Positions 48,224-57,799 of a stretch of DNA of 64,000 bases are shown in pieces. Made by a program: the position numbers and the translations under genes. The first letter of the stretch is position 1, and each line of letters opens with the position of its first letter. Origin of the DNA: DAOMNN01 sp050486545 (GTDB taxonomy: Bacteria > Pseudomonadota > Gammaproteobacteria > Burkholderiales > Rhodocyclaceae); assembly GCA_050486545.1 (NCBI GenBank), contig JBJHDM010000004.1, forward strand, positions 1-64,000, written 5' to 3'. The notes under the pieces were generated by a model. The model saw nothing but the letters and a program-made list of their open reading frames with translations, did no database searches and was not told the DNA's origin.

Positions 48224-50215
48224 ATGCGTTGCATTGATCGCATGCAGGATGCCCTGCATCGAAAGGCTTTTGGGGCGGCCATGCCGCGGGTACTTGGCTC
48301 GCTGATCGGCATGGCGGGTGCGTTGTCCATCGTGCCCGCGGTCGCGGACGACGGGGTTCGGCTGGGGGAAGTGGTGGTGACCGCGACCCAGCGTGAACAG
48401 GACATCCGCGATGTGCCGGCCGCGGCATCGGTGGTGACGCGCGGCGAGATCGAGCGCGCCGGCGCCGAGAACGTACTCGAAGCCATCCGCGATACGCCGG
48501 GTCTGGGCCTGATCGGCCAAAGCGTGGCCGGCCGCAAGACGGTTTCTCTGCGCGGCATGGACGGCAAGCACACCTTGTTCCTGGTTGATGGATTGCGGGT
48601 GATCGCTACCGACGACTGGGTGGGGCACTCCGACTATCAGTACGACTGGACTCCCATCGATGGCGTCGAGCGGGTCGAAGTGGTACGCGGCCCGATGTCG
48701 GTGCTCTACGGTTCCGATGCCCTGGGTGGGGTGGTCAATGTGATCACCGCGCGACCCCCCGCCGAGTGGAGCGGTCGCGTGCGCCTGAACGCCCGCCAGG
48801 CCGATGGCGCGGGGGGTGGCGATTCGACCAGCGTCGGCTTTCAGGTCGCCGGAGGGCTTGGCGACGCGCTGCGCCTGTCCCTGTCCGGTACCCGACTCGA
48901 CCGCAAGCCGCTCAAGCTGAAGGAGGACAAGCGCACCTCCGAGATCGAGGGCAAGGAACTCGAGACGCTGCATCTGCGGCTGTCGTGGCAGCTCGCGCCT
49001 TCCCACACCCTTGACTTCGAACACCGCATTGCCGACGAGAAGCGCTGGCGCGATAGCCTGAGCCGCGCCACGGTCCCGGTGCTGCATCGCGATACCTACC
49101 GGATCGACCGAAGCCAGAGTGTCCTGACGTGGCGCGGCGAGGTCGGTCGCGCTCAGACCGTGCTACGTGCCTGGGAATCCGAGTTCGCCGTCGAGAATGC
49201 GCGCACCAATGGCGTGGCGCCGACCCGGCCGCAAAGCATGGACGAGCGCGGGCTCGACGGACGGGTTGCTTTCTCCGTCGGGTCAAGGCAGAACCTCACG
49301 GTCGGGTTCGACCTGCGCGATGAAACGATGAAGAACGCCGGGCTGGCCGGTGGCCGTGACACCGCCCGCCATCGTGCGCTCTACGTCCAGGATGAGATCG
49401 TGCTGGCCGACGATCTGATGCTTACGTTGGGGGTACGCCACGACCGCCACAACTATTTCGGTGGCGAAACCAGTCCGCGAGCCTACCTCGTCTGGCATGC
49501 GACCGACCGCTGGACCGTGCGCGGGGGGTATGGGGAAGGTTTCCGGGCGCCAACGCTCAAGCAGATCTCTCCGAGCTACGAAGGGCATGAGGGGCCGCAT
49601 TCCTTCTACGGCAATGAAGATCTCAAGCCTGAAACCAGTCGTTCGGTGGAATTCGGCGTGGCCTATGGCGATCCGCGCTTCGATTGGGAGGCCACGGTAT
49701 TCCGCAACGAGGTCAAGGATCTCGTGACCACGCGTCTCTTCCACACCGACCCGACGCCGCCATTCCCGGCGCGCAGCCACTATGTCTACGACAACGTGAA
49801 CCAGGCGCGCATCCAGGGTCTGGAAACCGCGCTGACCTGGTATTTGCAGCGTGGTTTCCATGTCGGCTTCAATGGCCAGTGGCTCGATACCGAAGACAAG
49901 TCCACCGGCCGCTCGCTCAATGCACGCCCGACCCAGCAGCTCAATGCCCGGGTCGGATGGCGTCAGGACAAGTGGGATGCAGCGCTACGGCTGCAGCATG
50001 TGGGCAAACAGTGGTTCGCGGTCACCGGTGGACGTGAGCGCGCGCCGGCCTACGAACTGCTGCACGCCAGCGTTTCGCACGACCTCAATCCGCACATGAA
50101 GCTCGGCTTCGGCGTGGACAACCTCACCAACGTCCGTCTGCGCGACAAGTCGGAACGTTTCAACTACTCCGAGATGCCGCGCACCTGGCGGGTGAGCCTG
50201 AACGGTTCGTTCTGA
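48224..50215 (+). CDS. TonB-dependent receptor, probable heme or iron-complex uptake
   Basis: Outer-membrane protein of 663 residues. A signal peptide (about 20-43, ending IVPAVADD) is followed by the TonB-box-like GEVVVTATQREQD, a plug domain (RGMDGKHTLFLVDGLRV, VEVVRGPMSVLYGSDALGGVVNVIT) and a 22-strand barrel ending in RTWRVSLNGSF with a terminal Phe. The start at 48224 has AGGAGAG upstream; a shorter start at 48281 would give a more usual signal peptide. It is the first gene of an operon with a CobN-like chelatase, ExbB-like and DUF2149 genes, which argues for heme or another metal-porphyrin as substrate. Confidence 0.88.
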   Translation: MRCIDRMQDALHRKAFGAAMPRVLGSLIGMAGALSIVPAVADDGVRLGEVVVTATQREQDIRDVPAAASVVTRGEIERAGAENVLEAIRDTPGLGLIGQSVAGRKTVSLRGMDGKHTLFLVDGLRVIATDDWVGHSDYQYDWTPIDGVERVEVVRGPMSVLYGSDALGGVVNVITARPPAEWSGRVRLNARQADGAGGGDSTSVGFQVAGGLGDALRLSLSGTRLDRKPLKLKEDKRTSEIEGKELETLHLRLSWQLAPSHTLDFEHRIADEKRWRDSLSRATVPVLHRDTYRIDRSQSVLTWRGEVGRAQTVLRAWESEFAVENARTNGVAPTRPQSMDERGLDGRVAFSVGSRQNLTVGFDLRDETMKNAGLAGGRDTARHRALYVQDEIVLADDLMLTLGVRHDRHNYFGGETSPRAYLVWHATDRWTVRGGYGEGFRAPTLKQISPSYEGHEGPHSFYGNEDLKPETSRSVEFGVAYGDPRFDWEATVFRNEVKDLVTTRLFHTDPTPPFPARSHYVYDNVNQARIQGLETALTWYLQRGFHVGFNGQWLDTEDKSTGRSLNARPTQQLNARVGWRQDKWDAALRLQHVGKQWFAVTGGRERAPAYELLHASVSHDLNPHMKLGFGVDNLTNVRLRDKSERFNYSEMPRTWRVSLNGSF

Positions 50216-50248
50216 GTCGTGCTGTTCGATCTCGACGCGTAAGGGGAT

Positions 50249-50281
50249 GGGGGAGGCGCCTTGCAGGCCGCCTCCTCCCCC
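50249..50281. promoter_or_regulatory. Strong GC hairpin between the receptor and CobN-like genes
   Basis: GGGGGAGGCG (50249-50258) pairs with CGCCTCC-TCCCCC (50269-50281) with a small bulge. It follows the receptor stop by 33 bp. There is no T-run, so it may stabilise the upstream mRNA end or reduce, but not stop, transcription into the next gene. Confidence 0.4.
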
Positions 50282-50352
50282 TTGCACCCCGTAGAGCCGT
50301 GAGGGCAGGACCCCCGAAACCCGTGATCTCGACTGAACATGAAGGCGTGTGG

Positions 50353-53300
50353 ATGAAAGCGATGGAAGGCAAGGAAATGCGGCCGGCGATGCCCCGCAAC
50401 ACCCGGCGAGTCGCAGGTGCGATCTTTGCGGTCGTGGCGATGTTGATCGCGTGGGCCTGGTGGGGGATGGGTCGGCCGGGCGCAGACCCGATGCCGCACG
50501 TGGCGGTGGTGACCAGCGACTTCGTGCTCGCCGGCAAGTTTCGTGTCGTGGAGGAAGCCGCTTCGGCTTCCGGGATCGAACTCCGGGTCGTGAACATCGA
50601 CCGGGATGGCGAGCCGGAGATCGCGCAGGCGCTCGACGGAGCCCGCATGGTGCTGCTCGACGCGCCGCGGGAAGAGGACGGTCGGCGCATGCAGGAGCGG
50701 GTCGCCCCGATGCTCGAGCGCACCGCCGTACCCTGGCTGCTCGTCGCCGCGCGGGGTCCGCAGGCGCAGCACCTCGAGGCCGATGAATCCGCACGGCTGT
50801 ACGAATACTATCGAAATGGCGGTCGGCGCAACTTCGAGGCCTTGTTTGCCCACTTGTCCGCCGTCCTGAACGGGCGGGAACCGGCCGAGGTGCCCGCCCC
50901 GCAGGTGTTTCCGGAAACCGGGATCTACCATCCCGACCACCCCGACCTGGTGCTGCCGGACCTGGCCGCCTATCGGCTCTGGCTCGGGCCGGAGCGGGCG
51001 GCTCAAAAGCCGGTCGTCGGCATCGTGATCCACCAGGCCTTCATCGGCAACCTGGGCACCGGCCACATCGACGAACTGGTGCGGCGCTTCGAAGCGCGCG
51101 GGGCGCTGCCGGTCGTGTTCTACCACCCGACCGTCGCGGCCGAAGGAGCGCTCGACGTCGTCATCGAAGACGGGCGGGCCGCAGTCGATCTCCTCGTCAA
51201 CTTCCAGGTCATGTATCAGGGCAGTCGCCGCGAGGACTATGCCCGGCTCGACGTTCCCGTTCTGCAGGCCATGACGTGGCGTGGCGGGGACGCGGACGAC
51301 TGGCGCGAAAGCGAAGTGGGCGTGCCGATGAGCGGTGTGCCGTTCTATCTCGCGATCCCCGAGTATGCCGGGCTGACCGACCCGCTGATGGTCGCTGCGA
51401 TCGAGGATGAGCAGGCTCGCCTGATCCCGGAACAGGCCGACGCCCTGGTCGCCAAGGCAATGAAGCTGGCGCGTCTGCGCGCTACCGACAATGCCGACAA
51501 GCGTCTCGCGCTGATGTTCTGGAACTACCCATCGGGCGAGAAGAACCTCGCTGCGTCGTTCATGAACGTTCCGCGTTCGCTCGCCCACCTGACCGACGAG
51601 ATGCGGCGCCGCGGCTACGCCGTCGAGACGCTCGACGAGGACGCGATGATTGCGGCGACCACTGCCTTGCTCGCCCCCTTCTATCGCGAGGGCCGGCTCC
51701 CCGGGTTGCTCGACGCCGGTCACGCCGGTGTGCTGCCGCTGGCCGACTACCGCGCCTGGTTCGACGCCCTGCCGTCCGCGGTGCGCGAGCGGGTCGTCGC
51801 GCGCTGGGGTGCGCCGGAGGATGACCCGATGCTCGCGGGCGATGGCGATGCGCGCTACTTCGTCGTGCCGCGCCTGCAACTGGGCAATCTGGTCCTCCTG
51901 CCGCAACCGCCGCGCGGGCGTGCCGGCGAACCGGCCGAAACGTCGATCTACCACGACACCCGGGTGCCGCTGACGCATTTCTACATGGCGGCCTACCTGT
52001 ACGTGCGCGAGCATTTCGGCGCCGATGCACTGATCCACTTCGGTACCCACGGGAGCCAGGAATGGACGCCGGGTAAGGAGCGCGGGCTGTCGGTGTACGA
52101 CGATCCGTATCTTCCGCTCGGCGACCTGCCGGTGGTCTATCCCTACATCGTCGACAATATCGGCGAGGCCACCCAGGCCAAGCGGCGCGGGCGTGCGACC
52201 ATCGTCAGCCACCAGACCCCATCGTTTGCGCCGGCCGGCCTGCATGAACAGTGGATGCCGTTGCATGACCTGATGCACGAGTACGAGTTGCTCGACGAGG
52301 GGGCGGTGAAGGCCCGCACGATCGAAGCGATCATCGTCGAAGCCCACCGTCTGAACATGGTGGAGGACCTGGGCTGGACCGCCGAGCGGGCCCGCCGCGA
52401 CTTCGTCGCCTTCGAGGCGCAACTGCACGACTGGCTGCATGCGCTCGCGCAGACCGCTCAGCCGCTTGGGTTGCACAGCTTCGGGCAGGCGCCCGAGGCG
52501 GGTCACCGGCTGAGCACCGCGATGCAGATGCTCGGCAAGCGCCTCTACGACTTGCTCGATCTCGAGGACCCCGACGAACTCTTCGTCGAGGATTGGCAGG
52601 CGCTCGCCGATTCGCCGCCGTACCGCCTGCTCGCGCGCCACCTCGTCGACGGCGTGCCGGGCGACGAGGCCGCACCCGCATTGCGTCCGCTGATCGAGGA
52701 GGCGCGCCAGTACTTCGAGGCCCTGTCTGCCGACCACGAGTACGACGGCCTGTTCGTGGCGCTTGACGGACGCTATCTCGAAACCCACTACGGCGGCGAC
52801 CCGATCCGCAATCCCGAGAGCCTGCCCACCGGGCGCAATCTCTACGGCTTCGACCCGTCCCGCCTGCCGACTGAGCAGGCCTGGCTCTCGGGGGGCGAGG
52901 CGCTCGTATCGCTGCTTGCGGCCCATCGCGCCGAGCATGGCGAGGATTTGCGCAAGCTCGCGGTCTCGCTGTGGTCGGTCGAGGCGATGCGCCACCTCGG
53001 CGTGCTCGAAGCGCAGGTTTTCCACGCACTCGGCGTGCGCCCGGTGTGGGATCGCTTCGGCCGCATCGGTGATGTCGAGCTCATCGACCGCGAGACCCTC
53101 GGGCGGCCGCGGGTGGACGTCGTCGTGTCGGCCACCGGGCTCTATCGCGACCATTTTCCCAACGTGATGCACCTGATTGCCCGGGCGGTGGAAATGGTCG
53201 CCGACCAGGACGAGCCGGACAACGCGGTGCGCGCCAACACCCTAGCACTGGAGGCCGATCTGCTCGCGCGCGGCTTCGATGCCGAGGAAGCCCGCGATCT

Positions 53301-54336
53301 CGCACTGACGCGCATCTTCTCGAACCAGAGCGGCACCTACGGCACCGGTCTGGACGATGCGGCGCTGGCCTCCGACAGCTGGGACGACGAGGGCAAGCTT
53401 GCCGAGCTGTACCTGCAGCGCATGCAGTACGCCTTTGGCCCCGACGAACGGCGCTGGGGACGCAAGGCCGAGGGGATCAACCTTTACGCGGCCCAACTCG
53501 AAGGGGTGCAGGCGGCGGTGTTGGCGCGTTCGTCGAACCTGTACGGCATGCTCACCACCGACGACCCCTTCCAGTATCTCGGCGGCATTGGCCTGGCGGT
53601 GCGGCATCTGAGCGGTCGCTCGCCGGGGTTGTACATCAGCAATCTTCGCGATGCCGACGACAGCAAGGTCGAATCGGCCGCGCGTTTCCTCGCTGCCGAA
53701 CTGCGTACCCGCCAGTTCCATCCGCAGTGGGTGGCCACGATGCAACAGGAAGGCTACGCCGGTACGCTCAACGTGGTCGGTGCAGTGAACAACTTCTGGG
53801 GCTGGACCGCGGTGGCGCCCGAGATCGTGCGTGATGACCAGTGGCAGAGCTTTTTCGACGTCTATGTCGAGGATTCGCTCGGCCTCGACGTGCGCGAGTG
53901 GTTCGAGGAATTCAATCCCACCGCGCTCGCGCAGATCGTCGAACGCATGCTCGAGGCGGCGCGCAAGGACTACTGGCAGACCGACGAGGGCACGCTGCGC
54001 ACCTTGGCCGAGGTCTACATCGATGCGGTCGAGCGGCTCGACTACCTCTCTGCGACTTCGAGCGTCGATCCCTATGTTCACGAGCTTGCCGCCGGTTTCG
54101 GCCTCCAGTTCAACGGGGCGCCCGGCCAGCCGGATGCGGAGGCGGCTGGTCAGCCGGCCGAGTTCGAACAGGTCGTGGGGCAGGAACTGCAGCCGGTGGC
54201 CGACAGTGCGGAGGTGCTGATGCGCTCGCTGTGGCTGGAAGGCCTGATGCTGCTTGCGATGCTCGGGGTGGCCGGGCATGGGGCGCGGCGGCAGGCGAGG
54301 GCGTCGGTGGCCCGATCTGCGAGCGCTCCGGCATGA
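50353..54336 (+). CDS. Membrane-anchored CobN-like chelatase, HmuS type
   Basis: Protein of 1327 residues related to CobN/ChlH large chelatase subunits: HFGTHGSQEWTPGKERGLS, VYPYIVDNIGEATQAKRRGRATIVSHQTPSF, RVDVVVSATGLYRDHFPN and NLYGMLTTDDPFQYLGG are family blocks. Unlike cytosolic CobN it has an N-terminal membrane helix (about 18-40) and another near the C-terminus (LMLLAMLGVAGHGA), so the bulk should lie in the periplasm. No CobS/CobT or ChlI/ChlD partners are present. With two TonB receptors, ExbB-like and DUF2149 genes it matches Hmu-type loci, where HmuS removes iron from heme. Metal insertion into cobalamin precursors is less likely. Start among several ATGs is uncertain. Confidence 0.85.
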   Translation: MKAMEGKEMRPAMPRNTRRVAGAIFAVVAMLIAWAWWGMGRPGADPMPHVAVVTSDFVLAGKFRVVEEAASASGIELRVVNIDRDGEPEIAQALDGARMVLLDAPREEDGRRMQERVAPMLERTAVPWLLVAARGPQAQHLEADESARLYEYYRNGGRRNFEALFAHLSAVLNGREPAEVPAPQVFPETGIYHPDHPDLVLPDLAAYRLWLGPERAAQKPVVGIVIHQAFIGNLGTGHIDELVRRFEARGALPVVFYHPTVAAEGALDVVIEDGRAAVDLLVNFQVMYQGSRREDYARLDVPVLQAMTWRGGDADDWRESEVGVPMSGVPFYLAIPEYAGLTDPLMVAAIEDEQARLIPEQADALVAKAMKLARLRATDNADKRLALMFWNYPSGEKNLAASFMNVPRSLAHLTDEMRRRGYAVETLDEDAMIAATTALLAPFYREGRLPGLLDAGHAGVLPLADYRAWFDALPSAVRERVVARWGAPEDDPMLAGDGDARYFVVPRLQLGNLVLLPQPPRGRAGEPAETSIYHDTRVPLTHFYMAAYLYVREHFGADALIHFGTHGSQEWTPGKERGLSVYDDPYLPLGDLPVVYPYIVDNIGEATQAKRRGRATIVSHQTPSFAPAGLHEQWMPLHDLMHEYELLDEGAVKARTIEAIIVEAHRLNMVEDLGWTAERARRDFVAFEAQLHDWLHALAQTAQPLGLHSFGQAPEAGHRLSTAMQMLGKRLYDLLDLEDPDELFVEDWQALADSPPYRLLARHLVDGVPGDEAAPALRPLIEEARQYFEALSADHEYDGLFVALDGRYLETHYGGDPIRNPESLPTGRNLYGFDPSRLPTEQAWLSGGEALVSLLAAHRAEHGEDLRKLAVSLWSVEAMRHLGVLEAQVFHALGVRPVWDRFGRIGDVELIDRETLGRPRVDVVVSATGLYRDHFPNVMHLIARAVEMVADQDEPDNAVRANTLALEADLLARGFDAEEARDLALTRIFSNQSGTYGTGLDDAALASDSWDDEGKLAELYLQRMQYAFGPDERRWGRKAEGINLYAAQLEGVQAAVLARSSNLYGMLTTDDPFQYLGGIGLAVRHLSGRSPGLYISNLRDADDSKVESAARFLAAELRTRQFHPQWVATMQQEGYAGTLNVVGAVNNFWGWTAVAPEIVRDDQWQSFFDVYVEDSLGLDVREWFEEFNPTALAQIVERMLEAARKDYWQTDEGTLRTLAEVYIDAVERLDYLSATSSVDPYVHELAAGFGLQFNGAPGQPDAEAAGQPAEFEQVVGQELQPVADSAEVLMRSLWLEGLMLLAMLGVAGHGARRQARASVARSASAPA

Positions 54337-56453
54337 TCGGGTGCTTCGCAGGCCGTGTGCGCCGGACGGCCTGGCTGTTGTCCAGCCTCGGGGGGTTCGT
54401 GCTGAGCGCCTCGGCCAATGAACCGGTGGTTGAACTTCCCACCGTCGAGGTCTCCGCACTTTTCGATGCCCTGGCCGAGCAAAGGCTGGCGGGGGGGCAG
54501 AAGGTGGTGATCGGTGCCGACGAAATCCGATCGTTGGGTGGTCTGTCGGTCGCCGAGGTCTTGCGCAAGCTCCCCGGACTGGATCGCAGCGGCAGCGGTG
54601 CGGCGGCTGCGGCGAGCGCCAATGCGCGCGGGATTGCACGCGACTCGGTGACGATTCTGGTCAATGGCGAACGGCCGACCGCGAGCGGTCGCCACGCGCT
54701 GACCATGGTCGGGCGTCTGCCGGCGGAGGAACTGGAGCGGATCGAACTCGTCCGCGGCGCGTCCGCCGAGTTCGGTGCCGGCTCCGAGGTGGTCGTCAAC
54801 CTGATCCTCAGGGCGCCGAAACGGGCGTGGTCGAGCACCGCACGCTGGGTGGTCGGGATGCGTGGCGACGAGCCGAACGTACAGTTTTCGGCTGGAGTGG
54901 GAGGGGGGCGCGAGGCATTCGCCTGGAGTCTGCCCGTGACCGCCAACCGGCACCGCATGCCGGTGTCCCGCAGCCGCGCATTCAGCGGCCCGGGCGGCGA
55001 GAGCACGGATCGGCTTGAGGGTGTCTATCGCGTCGACGAGGCCATGCTGACGCCACGCCTGTCGTGGTCGGACGGCGGGCGCAAGCTCACGCTGTGGCCG
55101 AGTGTCTATCACAATACCTTGCAACGCGACCAGACCTTGAGCCTGCGCGATGCCGACGGCAGTCCGGCGGGCGAGCGACGCGATCGCGAGCGGGGCGGCT
55201 ACGATATCGCACGGCTGCGCATCGATGCCGAAACCCCGGTCGGCGATGACGGCAAGCTGACGCTGCGGCTCGCGGGAATGGATGGCCGTCGGGACAGTCA
55301 CACGACGCGCAAGCTGCTGCCGTACTCGGGGCCGGCGAGCGAAGTCCTCGAGGCGCTGCGGCGCGATGAACGGGAGATCAACGGCAGTGCCCGCGTCGAT
55401 CGCCCGATGGGGGATACCCATGTGCTGTCGTTCGGGCTCGAGGGCGGGCAACTCGACCGGCGGGAACGACAGCGCTTCGACCTGGTGCGCATCCACCAGC
55501 GCCAGCGCGAGCGGCAGGGATCGGCGTGGGTGCAGGACGAATGGTTCGTGAGCGATCGTCTGAGCCTGACCTACGGTGTACGGTCCGAGGGCATCGAACA
55601 GCGCACCGAAGCCGTCAAGCGGCGCGACCGGGTGCTCGATCCATCGCTTGCAATGCGCTGGGAGGCCGGTGAGCGCTGGGTGTTGCGTGCGTCGGTTGGC
55701 AGCGGGGTGCGCTTTCCCAAGCTCGATGAACTGACCGCGCTGGTGACGCGCAATGCCGACGGGATCCTGTCCCCGTTGCAGCCGGACGAGGCGGGCCGCC
55801 CCGGGCTCGCAGCCGAGCGCATTCGTCGGGCCGAACTGTCGGCCGAGCACTACTTCGCCGGTGAGCGGGGCGTGTTGGGTGCGACCGTATACGCCCGTCA
55901 CACCCGCGATTTCATCGAGACCCGGGTACGCGACGAGGGCGGGCGCTGGGTGGCGCGGCCCGACAACGTCGGTTCGGCGCGTCACTGGGGCCTGGAGTTC
56001 GATGCACGGCTAGACACCGGGCTGCTCGGCGCCCGGGGCGAAGGCGGCCTGTTGCGGGCTTCGATCACGCTGCCGCGCAGCCGCGTCGAAGACCGGCTGC
56101 TCGACCAGCGGCGAATCGCCAACGAGACGCCGCGTCACCAGACGTCCTTGTCGTGGGAGGTCTCGCCGCCCGACGCCTCCGCCGGCTTCGGTGTGCAGAT
56201 CCGGCACAACGGCGCCAGCCGCACCGACATGGGCGCATTGCAGCGCGCGCGCAAGGCCGCGCACACGCGGGTCGACGCCCATGTCACGCGGCGCCTGCAC
56301 GGCGGGCTGAACCTGCGGCTGTCGGTGGAGAACCTGTTCGGCCAGGCGGAAAAGATCGTTCGCGAGGCCCGCCACGGCGGCCAGCAGTGGCGCATCGCCA
56401 GCCGCGAAGGCGGCGAACGCATCGGGCTGCTGTCGCTCGACGGCAAATGGTGA
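54333..56453 (+). CDS. Second TonB-dependent receptor of the CobN-like operon
   Basis: Outer-membrane protein of 706 residues, starting in an ATGA overlap with the chelatase. A signal peptide ends near VLSASANEP; then TonB-box-like VVELPTVEVSA, a plug (LSVAEVLRKLPGLDR, SVTILVNGERP, LERIELVRGASAEFG) and a barrel of many charged strands. The plug lacks the common extended NVVT stretch and reads VVVNLILRAPK. Two different receptors in one operon could bind different metal-porphyrins, or one may bind a carrier protein. Confidence 0.82.
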   Translation: MIGCFAGRVRRTAWLLSSLGGFVLSASANEPVVELPTVEVSALFDALAEQRLAGGQKVVIGADEIRSLGGLSVAEVLRKLPGLDRSGSGAAAAASANARGIARDSVTILVNGERPTASGRHALTMVGRLPAEELERIELVRGASAEFGAGSEVVVNLILRAPKRAWSSTARWVVGMRGDEPNVQFSAGVGGGREAFAWSLPVTANRHRMPVSRSRAFSGPGGESTDRLEGVYRVDEAMLTPRLSWSDGGRKLTLWPSVYHNTLQRDQTLSLRDADGSPAGERRDRERGGYDIARLRIDAETPVGDDGKLTLRLAGMDGRRDSHTTRKLLPYSGPASEVLEALRRDEREINGSARVDRPMGDTHVLSFGLEGGQLDRRERQRFDLVRIHQRQRERQGSAWVQDEWFVSDRLSLTYGVRSEGIEQRTEAVKRRDRVLDPSLAMRWEAGERWVLRASVGSGVRFPKLDELTALVTRNADGILSPLQPDEAGRPGLAAERIRRAELSAEHYFAGERGVLGATVYARHTRDFIETRVRDEGGRWVARPDNVGSARHWGLEFDARLDTGLLGARGEGGLLRASITLPRSRVEDRLLDQRRIANETPRHQTSLSWEVSPPDASAGFGVQIRHNGASRTDMGALQRARKAAHTRVDAHVTRRLHGGLNLRLSVENLFGQAEKIVREARHGGQQWRIASREGGERIGLLSLDGKW

Positions 56454-56489
56454 GGCGACCTTCAAATTCATCCCCAGGAGTGTGGAAGC

Positions 56490-57029
56490 ATGTCATATCT
56501 GATCGAATCGACGATGTACGGGCTGAGTCAGCTCTTCATGGTGCCGGTGCTGTTGCTCGTTGCCGGCCTGTTCTTCTATGCCTTTCACGCCCTCGGGGCG
56601 TTCTGGTGGCAGGCTCGCCAGCGGCGGGCGAACGATCCGCGCGGTTTCGAACTCATCGCCGCGCATCGCCAGAATCCCGCGTTGACGGTGACCGACCTCG
56701 AAGGCATCGCGGTGCGCCGCCTCGAGAATCTGCGTATCGCCACGCGCGTGGCGCCGATGCTCGGTCTGGTGGCGACGATGATCCCGATGGGGCCGGCGCT
56801 GATGGCGTTGGCTGATGGGCACTTGCAGGAGGTCAGCCGCAATCTCATGGTGGCGTTCTCGGCGGTCATCCTGGCATTGATCGCGGCCTCGATCACGTAC
56901 TGGGTCGTGAGCGTGCGTCGGCGTTGGCTGGCGACCGACCTTGCCGACATCGAAAAGGGGCTGCCCGCGGCACGGGCCACCGTGCATGACGACCCGGTGG
57001 CGCCGCTCGCCACGGAGGGCGTGCAATGA
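56490..57029 (+). CDS. ExbB/TolQ/MotA-family proton channel protein
   Basis: Inner-membrane protein of 179 residues with three helices and the family block IATRVAPMLGLVATMIPMGPALMALADG. It should make the proton-driven motor that energises the TonB receptors of this operon together with the DUF2149 protein. An AGGAG lies before the start, and it overlaps the next gene by 4 bp. Confidence 0.85.
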   Translation: MSYLIESTMYGLSQLFMVPVLLLVAGLFFYAFHALGAFWWQARQRRANDPRGFELIAAHRQNPALTVTDLEGIAVRRLENLRIATRVAPMLGLVATMIPMGPALMALADGHLQEVSRNLMVAFSAVILALIAASITYWVVSVRRRWLATDLADIEKGLPAARATVHDDPVAPLATEGVQ

Positions 57030-57346
57030 GTCTGCGCCTGATGGACGACCTCGAGGCGGACGATCCGATCCTGTCGGTGGTGAACCTCATCGACGTGTTC
57101 CTCGTCATCATCGCGGCACTGCTGCTCGCGGTCGCGAACAACCCGATGAACCCGTTCTCGGCGGAGAACGTCATGGTGATCAAGAACCCCGGTGAGCCGA
57201 ACATGGAGATGATTATCAAGAACGGCGAGACCATCGAGCACTACCAGGCCAGCGGAGAGATCGGCAGCGGCGAAGGCATGCGCGCCGGGGTCGCCTACCG
57301 GATGCGCGACGGCACGTTCGTCTACGTGCCGGAAGGGGGGCAGTAG
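57026..57346 (+). CDS. DUF2149 protein, probable ExbD-like partner
   Basis: Protein of 106 residues: a cytoplasmic start (LRLMDDLEADDPILSVVNLIDVF), one membrane helix (LVIIAALLLAVAN) with a conserved Asp at its entry, and a periplasmic part (VMVIKNPGEPNMEMIIKNG). This layout is like ExbD. DUF2149 genes accompany CobN-like chelatases and ExbB-like genes in heme uptake loci. It overlaps the previous gene by 4 bp. Confidence 0.85.
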   Translation: MSLRLMDDLEADDPILSVVNLIDVFLVIIAALLLAVANNPMNPFSAENVMVIKNPGEPNMEMIIKNGETIEHYQASGEIGSGEGMRAGVAYRMRDGTFVYVPEGGQ

Positions 57347-57444
57347 CGAGGTTGGCGGAATCCGGGGGAGTCCGCTCCCCGGGACCGGGGCACGAGTCCG
57401 ACCACGATTGCCCGACGACCGGTTCCCGGCTTATAGTTCGTTCA

Positions 57445-57640
57445 GCATCGATCAGGTGCCCCGCCGCGCGTTCGCGCCCGGGGTGAAACGGGAAGTCCGG
57501 TGACGCGCGAGCCTATGCTCTCGCCATTCCGGCGCAGCCCCCGCTACTGTAGGCCTGACGGAGCCGTCACACACGCCACTGGGATTGTCCCGGGAAGGCG
57601 ACGGCGACCGGAAGAAGGCGAGCCAGGAGACCGACCCGCT
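57445..57640 (+). promoter_or_regulatory. Cobalamin riboswitch
   Basis: The leader carries the conserved parts of the adenosylcobalamin aptamer in order: GGTGCCCC at 57455, GAAACGGGAAGTCCGGTG, the B12 box GCAGCCCCCGCTACTGTAG (57534-57552), and the closing GAGCCAGGAGACC near 57620. It precedes cobO, which it should repress when cobalamin is abundant. It starts about 100 bp after the DUF2149 gene, which has no clear terminator before it. Confidence 0.93.
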
Positions 57641-57698
57641 CGATTTCGTCAGCACAGCTGCCCCGGGGTGTGGGCCGGTTGCCGATGGGTTCTGCGGG

Positions 57699-57745
57699 CT
57701 CGAAATCCCGCCGTGCTTCGAGTGCAGCACCTGCTCGGAGAAGCA
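57699..57745 (+). promoter_or_regulatory. Possible riboswitch expression platform with two exclusive stems
   Basis: CTCGAA (57699-57704) can pair with TTCGAG (57717-57722), while TGCTTC (57714-57719) can pair with GAAGCA (57740-57745). The two stems share 57717-57719, so only one can form at a time. They lie between the cobalamin aptamer and the cobO start and may transmit ligand binding. This is a weak structural inference. Confidence 0.35.
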
Positions 57746-57799
57746 CGACCATCGTCTCCCTCTCCGTCCCGGCGCACGGAAACCCGTGGAGCCCGCAGG

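Noticed and set aside
50164..53172. Open frame of about 1000 codons on the minus strand across the CobN-like gene
   Set aside because: High-GC coding DNA often leaves the opposite strand open. The plus-strand frame has clear CobN blocks; the opposite product has no family features.
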